In this document: positions 8,994-17,316 of the stretch, in pieces
Layout of the letters: each line of letters opens with the position of its first letter
Position numbering within the stretch: the stretch's first letter is position 1
Assembly: GCF_019710585.1 (NCBI RefSeq)
Contig: NZ_JAIFZQ010000019.1
Span: forward strand, 1 to 61,476
Direction: 5' to 3'
Length of the DNA stretch: 61,476 nt
From: Arthrobacter sp. MAHUQ-56
Lineage (GTDB): Bacteria; Actinomycetota; Actinomycetes; Actinomycetales; Micrococcaceae
Notes under the pieces: model-generated
Databases searched by the model: none
The model's input: the letters and a program-made list of their open reading frames with translations, nothing else
What the model was told of the DNA's origin: nothing
Position numbers and translations under genes: made by a program

Positions 8994-10144
8994 AGGGATT
9001 CCTGCAGGACGCTGGCGGCCGCAAGCCGCGGTGCACCCACGGAGGATTCGCGCAGGATCAGTTCCGGGTTCAGGTCGATGCGGTGCACGGGACGCATGCG
9101 CCCTTCGGCAAGCCGGGCCGCCATCAGCTGCACCGCCACTTTCCCGACGTACTGTTTAGGTGGGCGGACGGCCGAGATGGCAGGTTCCGCAAGGTAGGCG
9201 ACCTCGTCGTCGTACCCTACGATCGCCATCTCACCGGGGACGGACACGCCCCGGTCTCCGCAGTGCTGGACAAAGGCCACCGCTTGGGTGTCTGAGTGGA
9301 CCAGCATGGCGCTGGTCCCAGTCCTGCTGCACAAGTCCAGGACGTGATCGAAGTGTGTACTGCGCTCACCGTTTTCCTGTTTGGCAGAATCCTCGTGGAC
9401 CGAGCCATCCAGCGGGATCTTCAGCGCGGCCAGTGCCTGCCGCCAACCCCGTACGACGTGCGGGCTCGTGGGGCTGGACGAATCGGTCAGGCAGCCGATC
9501 CTGCGGTGTCCTTCCTGCCACAGGTGGCGAACCGCCATGCCTGCGCCGAAGGCGTGGTCAGTGGCAACCCACTCGAGGCGGTGCGCGGGGGTGTCTGCAG
9601 GTGCGCGGCGCTCGGCGAGCACTACAGGTATGGGCAGAGCGTTCAACCAGCGCAGCAGTTCCTGTCCCTGCTCTCCGGTCATGTCCGGAGCCATGATGAG
9701 GCCGTCGATGTTCTGCGTGTCCAGCAGTGCCTGGACGTGCCGGCGGTTGTCGGTAGCATCGTAGGCGGAACCTCGGACCAGGATCCGCAGGTTCTGTTGG
9801 TCCGCTTCGGCCCGGGCACCGCTGATCACCTGTGGCCAGTAATAGTCCAGTGAGGGCACCACCATGCCGATGGAATAACTGCGTGCTGCCTGCCGTGCTG
9901 CAGCTGTCGTCTTGTCCAGTGCGCTGGGCAGCGTCGCGCCGCCGTGCACGCGGGATACCAACCCTTCGTCGGCGAGGATGTTCACGTCACGGCGGATGGT
10001 CAGTTCGCTGACGCCCAGCTTGGCGGCTATGTCGCGGACGGTGATGGCGCCGTGCGCGCGAAGCTCCTCCATGAGCCGCTCCCGCCGTTGCAAAGAGAAC
10101 AGGGACTTGCCTGCTGGTTCGGGGTTTGTTCGGTCAGGGCTCAT
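8990..10144 (-). CDS. Hybrid regulator: DeoR-type HTH plus LacI/periplasmic-binding sensor domain
   Basis: A 384-aa transcription factor. Residues 20-75 are a DeoR-type winged helix (RRERLMEELRAHGAITVRDI, then KLGVSELTIRRDVNILADEG and VSRVHGGA). Residues 91-375 are a sugar-sensing type-1 periplasmic-binding fold as in LacI proteins (SIGMVVPSLDYYWPQVISG, HLWQEGHRRIGCLTDSSSP, AMLVHSDTQAVAF, MAIVGYDDE). This architecture is known in actinobacterial sugar loci. ATG 10144 is chosen because it overlaps the upstream stop (ATGA) and begins right before the HTH; the frame is open further upstream inside the neighbouring gene, but that part is a shadow. It probably binds a sugar released by this locus and controls the divergent promoter at 12139-12292. 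Confidence 0.85.
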   Translation of the reverse strand: MSPDRTNPEPAGKSLFSLQRRERLMEELRAHGAITVRDIAAKLGVSELTIRRDVNILADEGLVSRVHGGATLPSALDKTTAAARQAARSYSIGMVVPSLDYYWPQVISGARAEADQQNLRILVRGSAYDATDNRRHVQALLDTQNIDGLIMAPDMTGEQGQELLRWLNALPIPVVLAERRAPADTPAHRLEWVATDHAFGAGMAVRHLWQEGHRRIGCLTDSSSPTSPHVVRGWRQALAALKIPLDGSVHEDSAKQENGERSTHFDHVLDLCSRTGTSAMLVHSDTQAVAFVQHCGDRGVSVPGEMAIVGYDDEVAYLAEPAISAVRPPKQYVGKVAVQLMAARLAEGRMRPVHRIDLNPELILRESSVGAPRLAAASVLQESL

Positions 10145-12138
10145 GATGTTGCCTCCACGGTGAGGATGAATGCGCCGGCGGCGCGGCTTTTGGTGGGCAT
10201 TCGGAATCGCAGTCGGGTGAGCTTGGCGCCCCACACATCTGCGAGCAGTGGATCGTCGAGGTGCCATTCGTCCACGAGGGCGTCGGCGGAGCCAGGTTCC
10301 CACCGAAGGGTGGCTCCCCGGTCCTGGCGGGCCCCGGGAATTCCTGTTGGCCGTATGGTGGCGCGCCCCGGTTGCAGCTGGAGCGTGCCGGCCGTGAGGT
10401 AAGTGATGTCGACGTCGGACGGTACGTCTTTGCCTTGGGCGTCCTGCAGCTGGGCCGGCAGTTCCCACCGGTCGGAAATAGTGATCGCCCCGGGTTCGCG
10501 GTTAAGGCAGGAACTGCGGATCCAGTTCTCCGGCTTGAGCCCGTAGGCCGCACCGAGGGCCAGCGTAAGGCCTGGGTTTCCCGCGGTAGGTGACTCCACG
10601 ACCTTCGCCGCGAACGCTTTCCCGGTTCCCTGTTCCAGCCCGAAGGGTGACGGGACACTGTGCCAGGCGCTTTGCATGGCGCGGATCTGATACCGGTCGG
10701 GGCCGAAGGTCTTTGCTGTATAGGTCGGTTGGCCCGCATCGACCAGCAGGGGAACTCCGTCAACTGCGATGACAACGGAGCCGACATCCCGGTGGTTGTG
10801 GTGCTCACCGTTGTGTCCGCCCTTGGCTGCGAGGTAGAGGCCCTTCTCGGTGCCGCCGGTTTCACGTGCAGTCATGATCTGCACCGAGGGCAGGTATGCA
10901 AGTTCGACCAGTGGCGGCCGCGTTGTTCCCTCACTCTCGGGTGGGGCTGCCCGGGCGAGCAGGAAGTGCAACACCCGGCCAAGTCCCGCGGCGGCCTCAA
11001 CAGCGCCGGTCATCATGGCTGCGGCATGCCCGCCCGCTGATTCGTCACCAAGGCGCCGAGCCCACCGATACAGCATCTCCCACGGTAGGCTCTTCGCCGC
11101 ACGGGCGGGACCGTCGGCCACGTTCAGGAACCAGGTGCCGCCGATGTGCATCCTGTGCGGAAAGGCCACAAGCTCGCTGACCACCGGCATTCCGCCGTCG
11201 AGCACGCCATCGGTGGCCTGTTCAAGCAGGGCGAGGCCTTCGAGCGCACGCCCGGCACCATTCCACCAATATGCGAAGCCTTCGTCGACGGCACCATCAG
11301 GAGGGATGGAGGCAAGGAAGCGGTCAAGCCCTTCGATGCATCTGGCCAGAGCGCGCGCCTGCGTGTGTGCGTCATCCACCAGGAACAGTGCAGCGACGAT
11401 CAGGTTAGTGTGAATCCAGGGGTTCCAGTTGTGAACATCCCCTTTCAGGCCCAGCCAGTGCCAGTCCAGCCGCTCCAGGAATGGCTGGACCACGCGTTCG
11501 GACGTCTCCTTGCGGATGCGCCTACGCAGCCCGGGGGCCCTCGAGTCAAGCTGCTCCCCCAGGACGTGGTCAATCCATGCCAGTTGTGCAGCAACCTCGC
11601 CTGCGCCGAGGTCCAGGAAAGGGCGCGTCATATCCGGGACCACGCCGCCGGAATGGGCGAAGACGTCGTCGTGCGCGGCCCAGCTCCAGGAGCTTTGCTC
11701 GCAGAGCAGGAAGACGCCATCGATGACTTCGTCAAGCCATTCGTTCAGACTCGAACCACTGGGGTCCGAATCTCCCACCTGGGCATGTTCGGGAACGAGG
11801 GCCATGACGACTGCGCGTGTGAGTCGCATCTGCCGTCCGGCCACCAAGGTTTCGTAGGCCGTCCGGTTGCCGTCACGGAAGTACCTTGCGTAGTGCGACA
11901 CCAGCGGTTGCGGCCATGGTGTGCCCCTCTCCGCGGCGGCCTGTTGCCATAGCTCGCCCAAGCTATCGGCGCACAGTGAGTTCCACACTGCATCGGCGGC
12001 AGGAGGGACGCTGATCCGGGCGGCGGCTCCTTCCAGCAGAACCTGAAGTTGTGCCACAGAAGCAGCGGGGCCCCATGAGGACGCCAAGGGCATGGACCCC
12101 GCCTCGTGCGGAACTGTAAAGGCGCTGGAGGATGTCAT
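10141..12138 (-). CDS. Heparinase II/III family protein (putative intracellular polysaccharide lyase)
   Basis: A 665-aa protein without signal peptide. The N-terminal alpha-barrel part (about 40-390) contains WHWLGLKGDVHNWNPWIHTN and DGAVDEGFAYWWNGAGRALE. The C-terminal beta domain carries the family hallmark GGHNGEHHNHRDVGSVVI followed by VDGVPLLVDAGQPTY (about 445-480). Such proteins cleave uronic-acid-containing chains by beta-elimination; H and Y residues in these blocks would be catalytic, though I cannot assign them surely. It is the first gene of the leftward operon (heparinase-like, regulator, ThuA-like, DUF2264) and starts 154 bp from the divergent dehydrogenase operon. AGGT lies 6 bp before ATG 12138. 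The lack of a signal suggests it works on imported oligosaccharides. Confidence 0.8.
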   Translation of the reverse strand: MTSSSAFTVPHEAGSMPLASSWGPAASVAQLQVLLEGAAARISVPPAADAVWNSLCADSLGELWQQAAAERGTPWPQPLVSHYARYFRDGNRTAYETLVAGRQMRLTRAVVMALVPEHAQVGDSDPSGSSLNEWLDEVIDGVFLLCEQSSWSWAAHDDVFAHSGGVVPDMTRPFLDLGAGEVAAQLAWIDHVLGEQLDSRAPGLRRRIRKETSERVVQPFLERLDWHWLGLKGDVHNWNPWIHTNLIVAALFLVDDAHTQARALARCIEGLDRFLASIPPDGAVDEGFAYWWNGAGRALEGLALLEQATDGVLDGGMPVVSELVAFPHRMHIGGTWFLNVADGPARAAKSLPWEMLYRWARRLGDESAGGHAAAMMTGAVEAAAGLGRVLHFLLARAAPPESEGTTRPPLVELAYLPSVQIMTARETGGTEKGLYLAAKGGHNGEHHNHRDVGSVVIAVDGVPLLVDAGQPTYTAKTFGPDRYQIRAMQSAWHSVPSPFGLEQGTGKAFAAKVVESPTAGNPGLTLALGAAYGLKPENWIRSSCLNREPGAITISDRWELPAQLQDAQGKDVPSDVDITYLTAGTLQLQPGRATIRPTGIPGARQDRGATLRWEPGSADALVDEWHLDDPLLADVWGAKLTRLRFRMPTKSRAAGAFILTVEATS

Positions 12139-12161
12139 TACGGTACCTAATGTTCGAGTTA

Positions 12162-12228
12162 GATTGTTTTGTATTGACTATGAACGAGTCGATTGTTCTG
12201 TCTTGTTCCTGAGTATCTAATGATTGTT
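12162..12228. promoter_or_regulatory. Three GATTGTT direct repeats in the divergent promoter
   Basis: GATTGTT occurs at 12162-12168, 12191-12197 and 12222-12228, start-to-start spacings of 29 and 31 bp, close to three helical turns each. They lie between the heparinase-like gene (leftward) and the dehydrogenase operon (rightward). Same-face spacing suggests cooperative binding, most simply by the DeoR-HTH hybrid regulator encoded in the leftward operon. That assignment is inference. Confidence 0.5.
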
Positions 12229-12292
12229 AGATGTGATGCAAGACATGCTCGAACAAACCGGCGACACCACCCAAAGAAGAGAGGAGGCCCGG

Positions 12293-13306
12293 ATGTCTCA
12301 CAAGCCAAAGGCCCTGCTGGTCATGAACCGCGGAACCTTTGCAGAACAGTTTGACGCCACACGCCTCGCCCGCCTGTCGGGCCTGGTCGACCTCGGCGGA
12401 CAGCCATGGACCGATTCCCTTGAATACCCGAAGCTGGCACCTCATCTTTCGGAAGTTGAAATCCTGCTGACCAGCTGGGGCGTGCCGCAGCTAGACGCTG
12501 TGGCGCTGGAGCGTATGCCGAAACTGCGCGCAGTATTTCACTGTGCCGGTACGGTGCGGAGCTTCGTCAGCCAGGAACTGTGGGACCGAGGCATCCTTGT
12601 GACCAATGGCGCCGATGCCAATGCCATCCCGGTCGCCGAGTTCACGTTCGCGACCATCGTGCTCGCTGGCAAGAAGGCGCAGGTGCTGGCTAATGACGCC
12701 CGCATTTTCCGTGAGGACTGGAGCTACAGCACCCGTCGCGGTGACTTGGGCAATAGCGGCAGGACGATCGGAATCATCGGCTTTTCGCGCATCGGCCGTA
12801 GAGTGGTCCAGCTCGTCCAGCAGCTTCAGGATGTCACGTGCCTGGTCGCAGACCCGTACGCAGACGCCACTGCGGTTGCTGCCGTCGGCGGCAGGCTGGT
12901 CCAGTTGCCGGAGCTGCTGGCCACCTCAGACATTGTCTCCGTGCACGCCCCGGCCCTTCCGGAGACCCGGCACATGATCGGCGGCCCGGAATTGCGTGCC
13001 CTCAAGGACCACGCAACCCTGATCAATACAGCGCGCGGCTCGCTGGTGGATACCAAGGCGCTCGAGGCCGAATGCTCCACCGGCCGCATCCACGCCATCC
13101 TTGATGTCACAGAGCCCGAGCCTTTGCCCGCAAATTCAGTTCTGTACGACCTGCCCAATGTCGAGATCACCCCACATATCGCCGGGTCGCTTGGCACGGA
13201 AACCCGCAGGATGTCCGATGCCGCACTGGACGACCTGGAGCGGTACCTGACTGGCCAACAGCTACTGGCCCAAGTGGTCTCCGAAGACCTGTCCCTCAGC
13301 GCCTGA
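12293..13306 (+). CDS. D-isomer-specific 2-hydroxyacid dehydrogenase family protein
   Basis: A 337-aa NAD(P)-dependent oxidoreductase that interconverts a 2-hydroxy acid and a 2-keto acid. The Rossmann motif is at 160-168 (GIIGFSRIG; a Ser replaces the middle Gly of GxGxxG). Catalytic residues are R248 in INTARGS, E274 in DVTEPEP and H295 in ITPHIAGS. ATG 12293 is chosen because GAGGAGG lies 6 bp upstream, although the frame stays open to 12224. It leads the rightward operon with a sugar ABC importer. In a lyase and uronate setting it could reduce a sugar-derived keto acid, but the substrate is unknown. Confidence 0.85.
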   Translation: MSHKPKALLVMNRGTFAEQFDATRLARLSGLVDLGGQPWTDSLEYPKLAPHLSEVEILLTSWGVPQLDAVALERMPKLRAVFHCAGTVRSFVSQELWDRGILVTNGADANAIPVAEFTFATIVLAGKKAQVLANDARIFREDWSYSTRRGDLGNSGRTIGIIGFSRIGRRVVQLVQQLQDVTCLVADPYADATAVAAVGGRLVQLPELLATSDIVSVHAPALPETRHMIGGPELRALKDHATLINTARGSLVDTKALEAECSTGRIHAILDVTEPEPLPANSVLYDLPNVEITPHIAGSLGTETRRMSDAALDDLERYLTGQQLLAQVVSEDLSLSA

Positions 13307-13362
13307 CCAAACCCACAGGCCGTAGAAACGGCCCCTACCGAATCCCACAAAAGGAGAACGCA

Positions 13363-14646
13363 ATGAAGCGCAGAACTTTCGCCGCCCTCGCACTGGCGGT
13401 GACCACCTCACTGGGCCTGTCGGCCTGTTCAGGTGCCGCCGGCGGCCCCGCAGAACCGCAAGGACAGAACGGCAAGACCGTTCTGACCGTTTCTGTCTGG
13501 AACTACGAGGGAACCCCGGAGTTCAAGGCTCTGTTCGACGCATATGAGGCGGCCAATCCCAACGTGGACATCCAGCCGGTCGACATCCTCGCCGACGACT
13601 ACCCGCAAAAGGTCACCACCATGCTGGCTGGCGGGGACAAGACGGATGTCTTGACCATGAAGAACGTGATCGACTACTCCCGCTATGCCAACAACGGACA
13701 GCTGCAGGAGATCGGCGACGTGGTCAACTCAGTCGGCAAGGATAAACTGGCCACCCTCGACGCGTTCGACATCAACGGCAAGTACTTCGCTGCTCCGTAC
13801 CGCCAGGACTTCTGGCTCCTCTACTACAACAAGGACCTCTTCAAGGCCGCCGGTGTCGATGACCCCAAAAACCTGACCTGGGAAGAGTACGCGGCGCTGG
13901 CCAAGAAACTCACGACCGAGGCCAATGGCAAGAAGGTATACGGCACCTACCAGCACATCTGGCGCTCGGTCGTGCAGGCCATTTCCGCGGCCCAAAACGG
14001 CAAGGACCAGAACAGCGGTGACTACAGCTACTTCCAGGACCAGTACAACACTGCGCTGGACCTTCAGAAGAGCGGGGCCACGCTGGACTACGGCACCGCC
14101 AAAAGCCAGAAGACCAGCTACCGAACCATGTTTGAAACCGGCCAGGCTGCAATGATGCCCATGGGCACTTGGTACATCGCCGGTGTTCTGCAGGCCAAGA
14201 AGGACGGCAAGACCAACGTCAACTGGGGCCTGGCTCCGATGCCGCAGAAAAATGACGACGGCAAGGTCAACACGTTCGGTTCTCCCACGGCCTTCGCCGT
14301 GAACAAGAACGCCTCCCACTCGGACGAGGCCAAGAAGTTCATCACCTGGGCCGCCGGGGAGGAAGGCGCAAAGGCCATTTCCAAGATTGGTGTCGTCCCT
14401 GCCTTCCAGAGCGATGCTGTGAAGGATGCTTATTTCAAGCTCGATGGCATGCCTACCGACGACCTGTCCAAGAAGGCCTTCACTCCGGACCAGACCGCGC
14501 TGGAAATGCCGGTTAGCGACAAGTCTGCCGCTACCGACAAGGTGCTCAACCAGGAGCATGATCTGATCATGGTCGGCGAAAAGTCAGTAACCGATGGCAT
14601 CGCCGAGATGGGCAAGCGCGTCAAGAGCGAAGTCCTCGGCCAATAA
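13363..14646 (+). CDS. Sugar ABC transporter substrate-binding lipoprotein
   Basis: A 427-aa family-1 extracellular solute-binding protein. The lipobox LSAC ends at C22, the lipid-anchored residue after signal peptidase II cleavage. It has the usual start of the mature fold (KTVLTVSVWNYEGTPEFKALFDAYEAANPNV) and the YYNKDLFKAAGVDDPKNLTWEEY block that identifies sugar binders. It delivers oligosaccharide to the two permeases encoded just downstream. AAGGAG lies 6 bp before ATG 13363. No ATPase gene lies in the operon; such importers often share an MsiK-type ATPase encoded elsewhere. Confidence 0.9.
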   Translation: MKRRTFAALALAVTTSLGLSACSGAAGGPAEPQGQNGKTVLTVSVWNYEGTPEFKALFDAYEAANPNVDIQPVDILADDYPQKVTTMLAGGDKTDVLTMKNVIDYSRYANNGQLQEIGDVVNSVGKDKLATLDAFDINGKYFAAPYRQDFWLLYYNKDLFKAAGVDDPKNLTWEEYAALAKKLTTEANGKKVYGTYQHIWRSVVQAISAAQNGKDQNSGDYSYFQDQYNTALDLQKSGATLDYGTAKSQKTSYRTMFETGQAAMMPMGTWYIAGVLQAKKDGKTNVNWGLAPMPQKNDDGKVNTFGSPTAFAVNKNASHSDEAKKFITWAAGEEGAKAISKIGVVPAFQSDAVKDAYFKLDGMPTDDLSKKAFTPDQTALEMPVSDKSAATDKVLNQEHDLIMVGEKSVTDGIAEMGKRVKSEVLGQ

Positions 14647-14654
14647 TGAACCCT

Positions 14655-14687
14655 GGTTCCGGTGCCGCCACATGCGGCACCGGAACC
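14655..14687 (+). terminator. Intra-operon hairpin after the binding-protein gene
   Basis: Inverted repeat GGTTCCGGTGCCGC (14655-14668) and its complement (14674-14687) with a 5-nt loop, 8 bp after the stop codon. There is no T tract. In sugar ABC operons a hairpin here commonly lowers permease expression or stabilises the binding-protein mRNA; partial termination is the likely role. Confidence 0.6.
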
Positions 14688-14747
14688 GGAATTGAACTCT
14701 CCTGATCCTGAAAAGGAGGAACGCTTCCAGCCACGGGAGCGGTCATC

Positions 14748-15674
14748 ATGACTACAGAAACCATCCCCCAGGCACCTGCCCCCGTGCAGAGCCGCGGCAA
14801 CAGGAAGCAGGCCAGGCGCAACACGCTGATCGGCTGGACCTTCATCCTGCCGAACTTCATCGGCTTCCTCGCCTTCACCCTCATCCCGGTACTGGCCGCG
14901 TTCGCGCTCTCCTTCATGGAGTGGACCTCCTTCAGCGCCCCCAAGTGGGTGGGCTTGGCCAACTTCCAGCGGATGCTGGCCAGTGACTCCTTTTGGATTG
15001 CCCTGCGGAACACGGTGGTCTACGCCGTGGGCCACGTCCCCCTCACCATGGCACTGGCCCTTCTGCTCGCGATGCTCCTGAACCGCAAGCTCAAGGGCAT
15101 CGGATTCTTCCGCGTCGCCATTTTCTTTCCCTACATCACCTCGCTGGTGGCTGTCGCCGTCGTCTGGAACATGCTGTTCAGTCCGGACAACGGCCCCATC
15201 AACCAGCTCCTGCACTCCATCGGCATCGCCGATGCACCGGGCTGGACTTCCAGCTCGGACTGGGCCCTTCCCGCGGTCATCATCACCAGCGTGTGGAAGG
15301 ACATGGGCTACTACATGGTGCTCTACCTGGCCGGCCTGCAGGCCATCCCTACCGAACTCTATGAAGCAGCGGAGGTTGATGGCGCCAGCGCCTGGCAGCG
15401 CTTCTGGAACGTCACCATCCCCTCTCTGCGCCCCACCACGTTCTTCGTGGTCGTGATGCTGACCGTCTCCAGCTTCAAGGTGTTCGACCTCATCGTAGTC
15501 ATGACCAACGGCGGGCCGGGACGCTCAACAACAGTCCTGTCCCAGCTCATCTACCAGGAAGGCATTGGCGAAGGGAAGTTCGGCTACTCCTCGGCCATCT
15601 CCCTGGTGCTGTTCCTCATTGTCCTGACGGTCACCGTCCTGCAATTCAAGATCCAACAGCGGAGGGAACGCTGA
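14748..15674 (+). CDS. Sugar ABC transporter permease, MalF type
   Basis: A 308-aa inner-membrane protein with six predicted helices. The first starts at about residue 27 (TLIGWTFILPNFIGFLAF). The cytoplasmic coupling loop that contacts the ATPase is visible as YEAAEVDGASAWQRFWNVTIP (about 204-224), the EAA motif. It pairs with the next permease to form the importer for the sugar captured by the lipoprotein. Its stop overlaps the next start by one base. The start is taken at ATG 14748, preceded by GGGAG. Confidence 0.9.
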   Translation: MTTETIPQAPAPVQSRGNRKQARRNTLIGWTFILPNFIGFLAFTLIPVLAAFALSFMEWTSFSAPKWVGLANFQRMLASDSFWIALRNTVVYAVGHVPLTMALALLLAMLLNRKLKGIGFFRVAIFFPYITSLVAVAVVWNMLFSPDNGPINQLLHSIGIADAPGWTSSSDWALPAVIITSVWKDMGYYMVLYLAGLQAIPTELYEAAEVDGASAWQRFWNVTIPSLRPTTFFVVVMLTVSSFKVFDLIVVMTNGGPGRSTTVLSQLIYQEGIGEGKFGYSSAISLVLFLIVLTVTVLQFKIQQRRER

Positions 15675-16594
15675 TGACCAACATGGCCGAAGACCTCAAA
15701 GCCGAGGCACCTTTCGGGGCCGGTACAGCCCTCCCGTCGCCCACGGGGCGCACCAACCGTTCCAGCCGCGAAAAGAAGGCCCGCACCACCGACTACGTCA
15801 TCTACGGGGTACTCGCAGTCCTCGTGGTGGCGCTCATGGTGCCGTTCATCTGGATGCTTTCCTCCTCGCTGAAGGAAAACAACCAGGTCCTGACCGTGCC
15901 CATCCAGTGGATCCCCAGCGAGTTCGTGTGGAGCAACTATGCGGACATCTGGACACGCATCCCCATGATGGGCTACCTGCAGAACTCGCTGTACCTGGCC
16001 GTCATCATTACCTGCCTCCAGGTGCTTACCGGTTCACTGGCGGCCTACGGGTTCTCCAAGGTCCGTTTCCCGGGCCGCGATGTCCTGTTCCTGGCCTATA
16101 TCGGAACCATCGCCGTGCCGTGGCAGGCCTACATGGTGCCGCAGTACATCATGATGCAGAACCTCGGCCTGACCAACAGCTTCAACGCCCTGATCCTGCT
16201 GCAGGCCTTCGGTGCGTTCGGTGTTTTCCTGATGCGCCAGTACTACATGACCATCCCGGACGAACTGTGCGAGGCGGCCCGGATTGACGGCCTGAGCGAG
16301 TATGGCATCTGGGCGAGGGTGATCCTGCCGCTGTCCAAGCCGGCTCTGGCCAGCCTGGCGCTGCTGACGTTCGTGAACACCTGGAACGACTACATGGGCC
16401 CGTTCATCTACCTCACTTCCAACCGCCTCTGGACCGTCCAGCTGGGCCTGCGCTCGTTCGTCGGCCAGTTTGACGCGGAGTACGCCATGATCATGACTGG
16501 CTCGGTTATCTCGGTGCTCCCCATCCTGGTCATCTTCCTGATCGGCCAGCGCTACTTCATCCAGGGCATCGCCACGAGCGGCATGAAAGGATGA
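15674..16594 (+). CDS. Sugar ABC transporter permease, MalG type
   Basis: A 306-aa inner-membrane permease with six predicted helices and the EAA coupling loop CEAARIDGLSEYGIWARVILP (about 196-216). The C-terminus RYFIQGIATSGMKG is typical of MalG-like subunits. It forms a heterodimer with the preceding permease. The first 40 residues are hydrophilic. It overlaps both neighbours (one base upstream, ATGA downstream), so the cluster is translated as a unit. Confidence 0.9.
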   Translation: MTNMAEDLKAEAPFGAGTALPSPTGRTNRSSREKKARTTDYVIYGVLAVLVVALMVPFIWMLSSSLKENNQVLTVPIQWIPSEFVWSNYADIWTRIPMMGYLQNSLYLAVIITCLQVLTGSLAAYGFSKVRFPGRDVLFLAYIGTIAVPWQAYMVPQYIMMQNLGLTNSFNALILLQAFGAFGVFLMRQYYMTIPDELCEAARIDGLSEYGIWARVILPLSKPALASLALLTFVNTWNDYMGPFIYLTSNRLWTVQLGLRSFVGQFDAEYAMIMTGSVISVLPILVIFLIGQRYFIQGIATSGMKG

Positions 16595-17307
16595 CCTTCA
16601 TGGCACAGCACCCGGTGCGTCGGCGCGGCCTGGTTGGGCGCATCCCCAGCCCCGGGTTCGAAACGTTCGGCGGTATCTTCGGCTTCATCTACACTTTCCT
16701 GACCGGAAACGTGCTGATGGCCCTGGCCAATGCCCCACTGGTGCTGTGCCTGGCCCTGGTTGCCGACCCTCTCGCTGCGTGGCCGTTCTTCCTGGCGCTG
16801 TCCGTCACTATCCCTCCGTCGCTCGCCAGCCTCTTCGCCTCCTTCCAGGCATTGAATGACGACGGGGCCGCGACGAAGCCTGTCGCCTCCTTCCTGCGCG
16901 GCTACCGGCGCGGATTCCGGCGGGCAGCCCCGCTGGGCCTGGCGGCCGTGGCGGTACTGTTGTTCCTCGGCATGGACCTTGCCATAGTCCAGCCCATGCC
17001 TGCCGGAGCCGTACTGGTACCCGTGATAGTGGTGGCCTCCGCGGTCGCCCTCAGCGTGGCTGTGATGGCGCTTGCCGGCGTCGTCCTGCTGCCCACGGCC
17101 GGGCTGAAAAGCCTGCTCAAGGCATCCCTGTACCTTTCCGTGCAGCGCTGGTACCTGAGCCTGGCCATGCTGGTACTGCTGGGCATCATCGCCGCTGCGG
17201 CATTGCTCCAGCCCGTCCTCGGCGTTGCCCTGGCGCCGGCGCCACTGCTATTCGTCGTCTGGAGCAACGCCTCCTACGCCTACTCCGCTGCCCTGCGCTC
17301 TACTTAG
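16591..17307 (+). CDS. YesL-like (DUF624) membrane protein
   Basis: A 238-aa integral membrane protein with about five hydrophobic helices. The N-terminal ETFGGIFGFIYTFLTGNVLMAL and the C-terminal LLFVVWSNASYAYSAAL fit DUF624/YesL proteins, which sit beside sugar ABC permeases in plant-polysaccharide loci such as the Bacillus rhamnogalacturonan cluster. Their function is unknown; a helper role for the importer is usually assumed. It overlaps the preceding gene by ATGA. A second in-frame ATG at 16600 is possible. Confidence 0.75.
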   Translation: MTFMAQHPVRRRGLVGRIPSPGFETFGGIFGFIYTFLTGNVLMALANAPLVLCLALVADPLAAWPFFLALSVTIPPSLASLFASFQALNDDGAATKPVASFLRGYRRGFRRAAPLGLAAVAVLLFLGMDLAIVQPMPAGAVLVPVIVVASAVALSVAVMALAGVVLLPTAGLKSLLKASLYLSVQRWYLSLAMLVLLGIIAAAALLQPVLGVALAPAPLLFVVWSNASYAYSAALRST

Positions 17308-17316
17308 GAACTCTTC

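Noticed and set aside
13729..15215. Leftward frames of 276 and 261 codons across the ABC importer genes
   Set aside because: Antisense shadows of the binding-protein and permease genes; translations are repetitive and unlike proteins.
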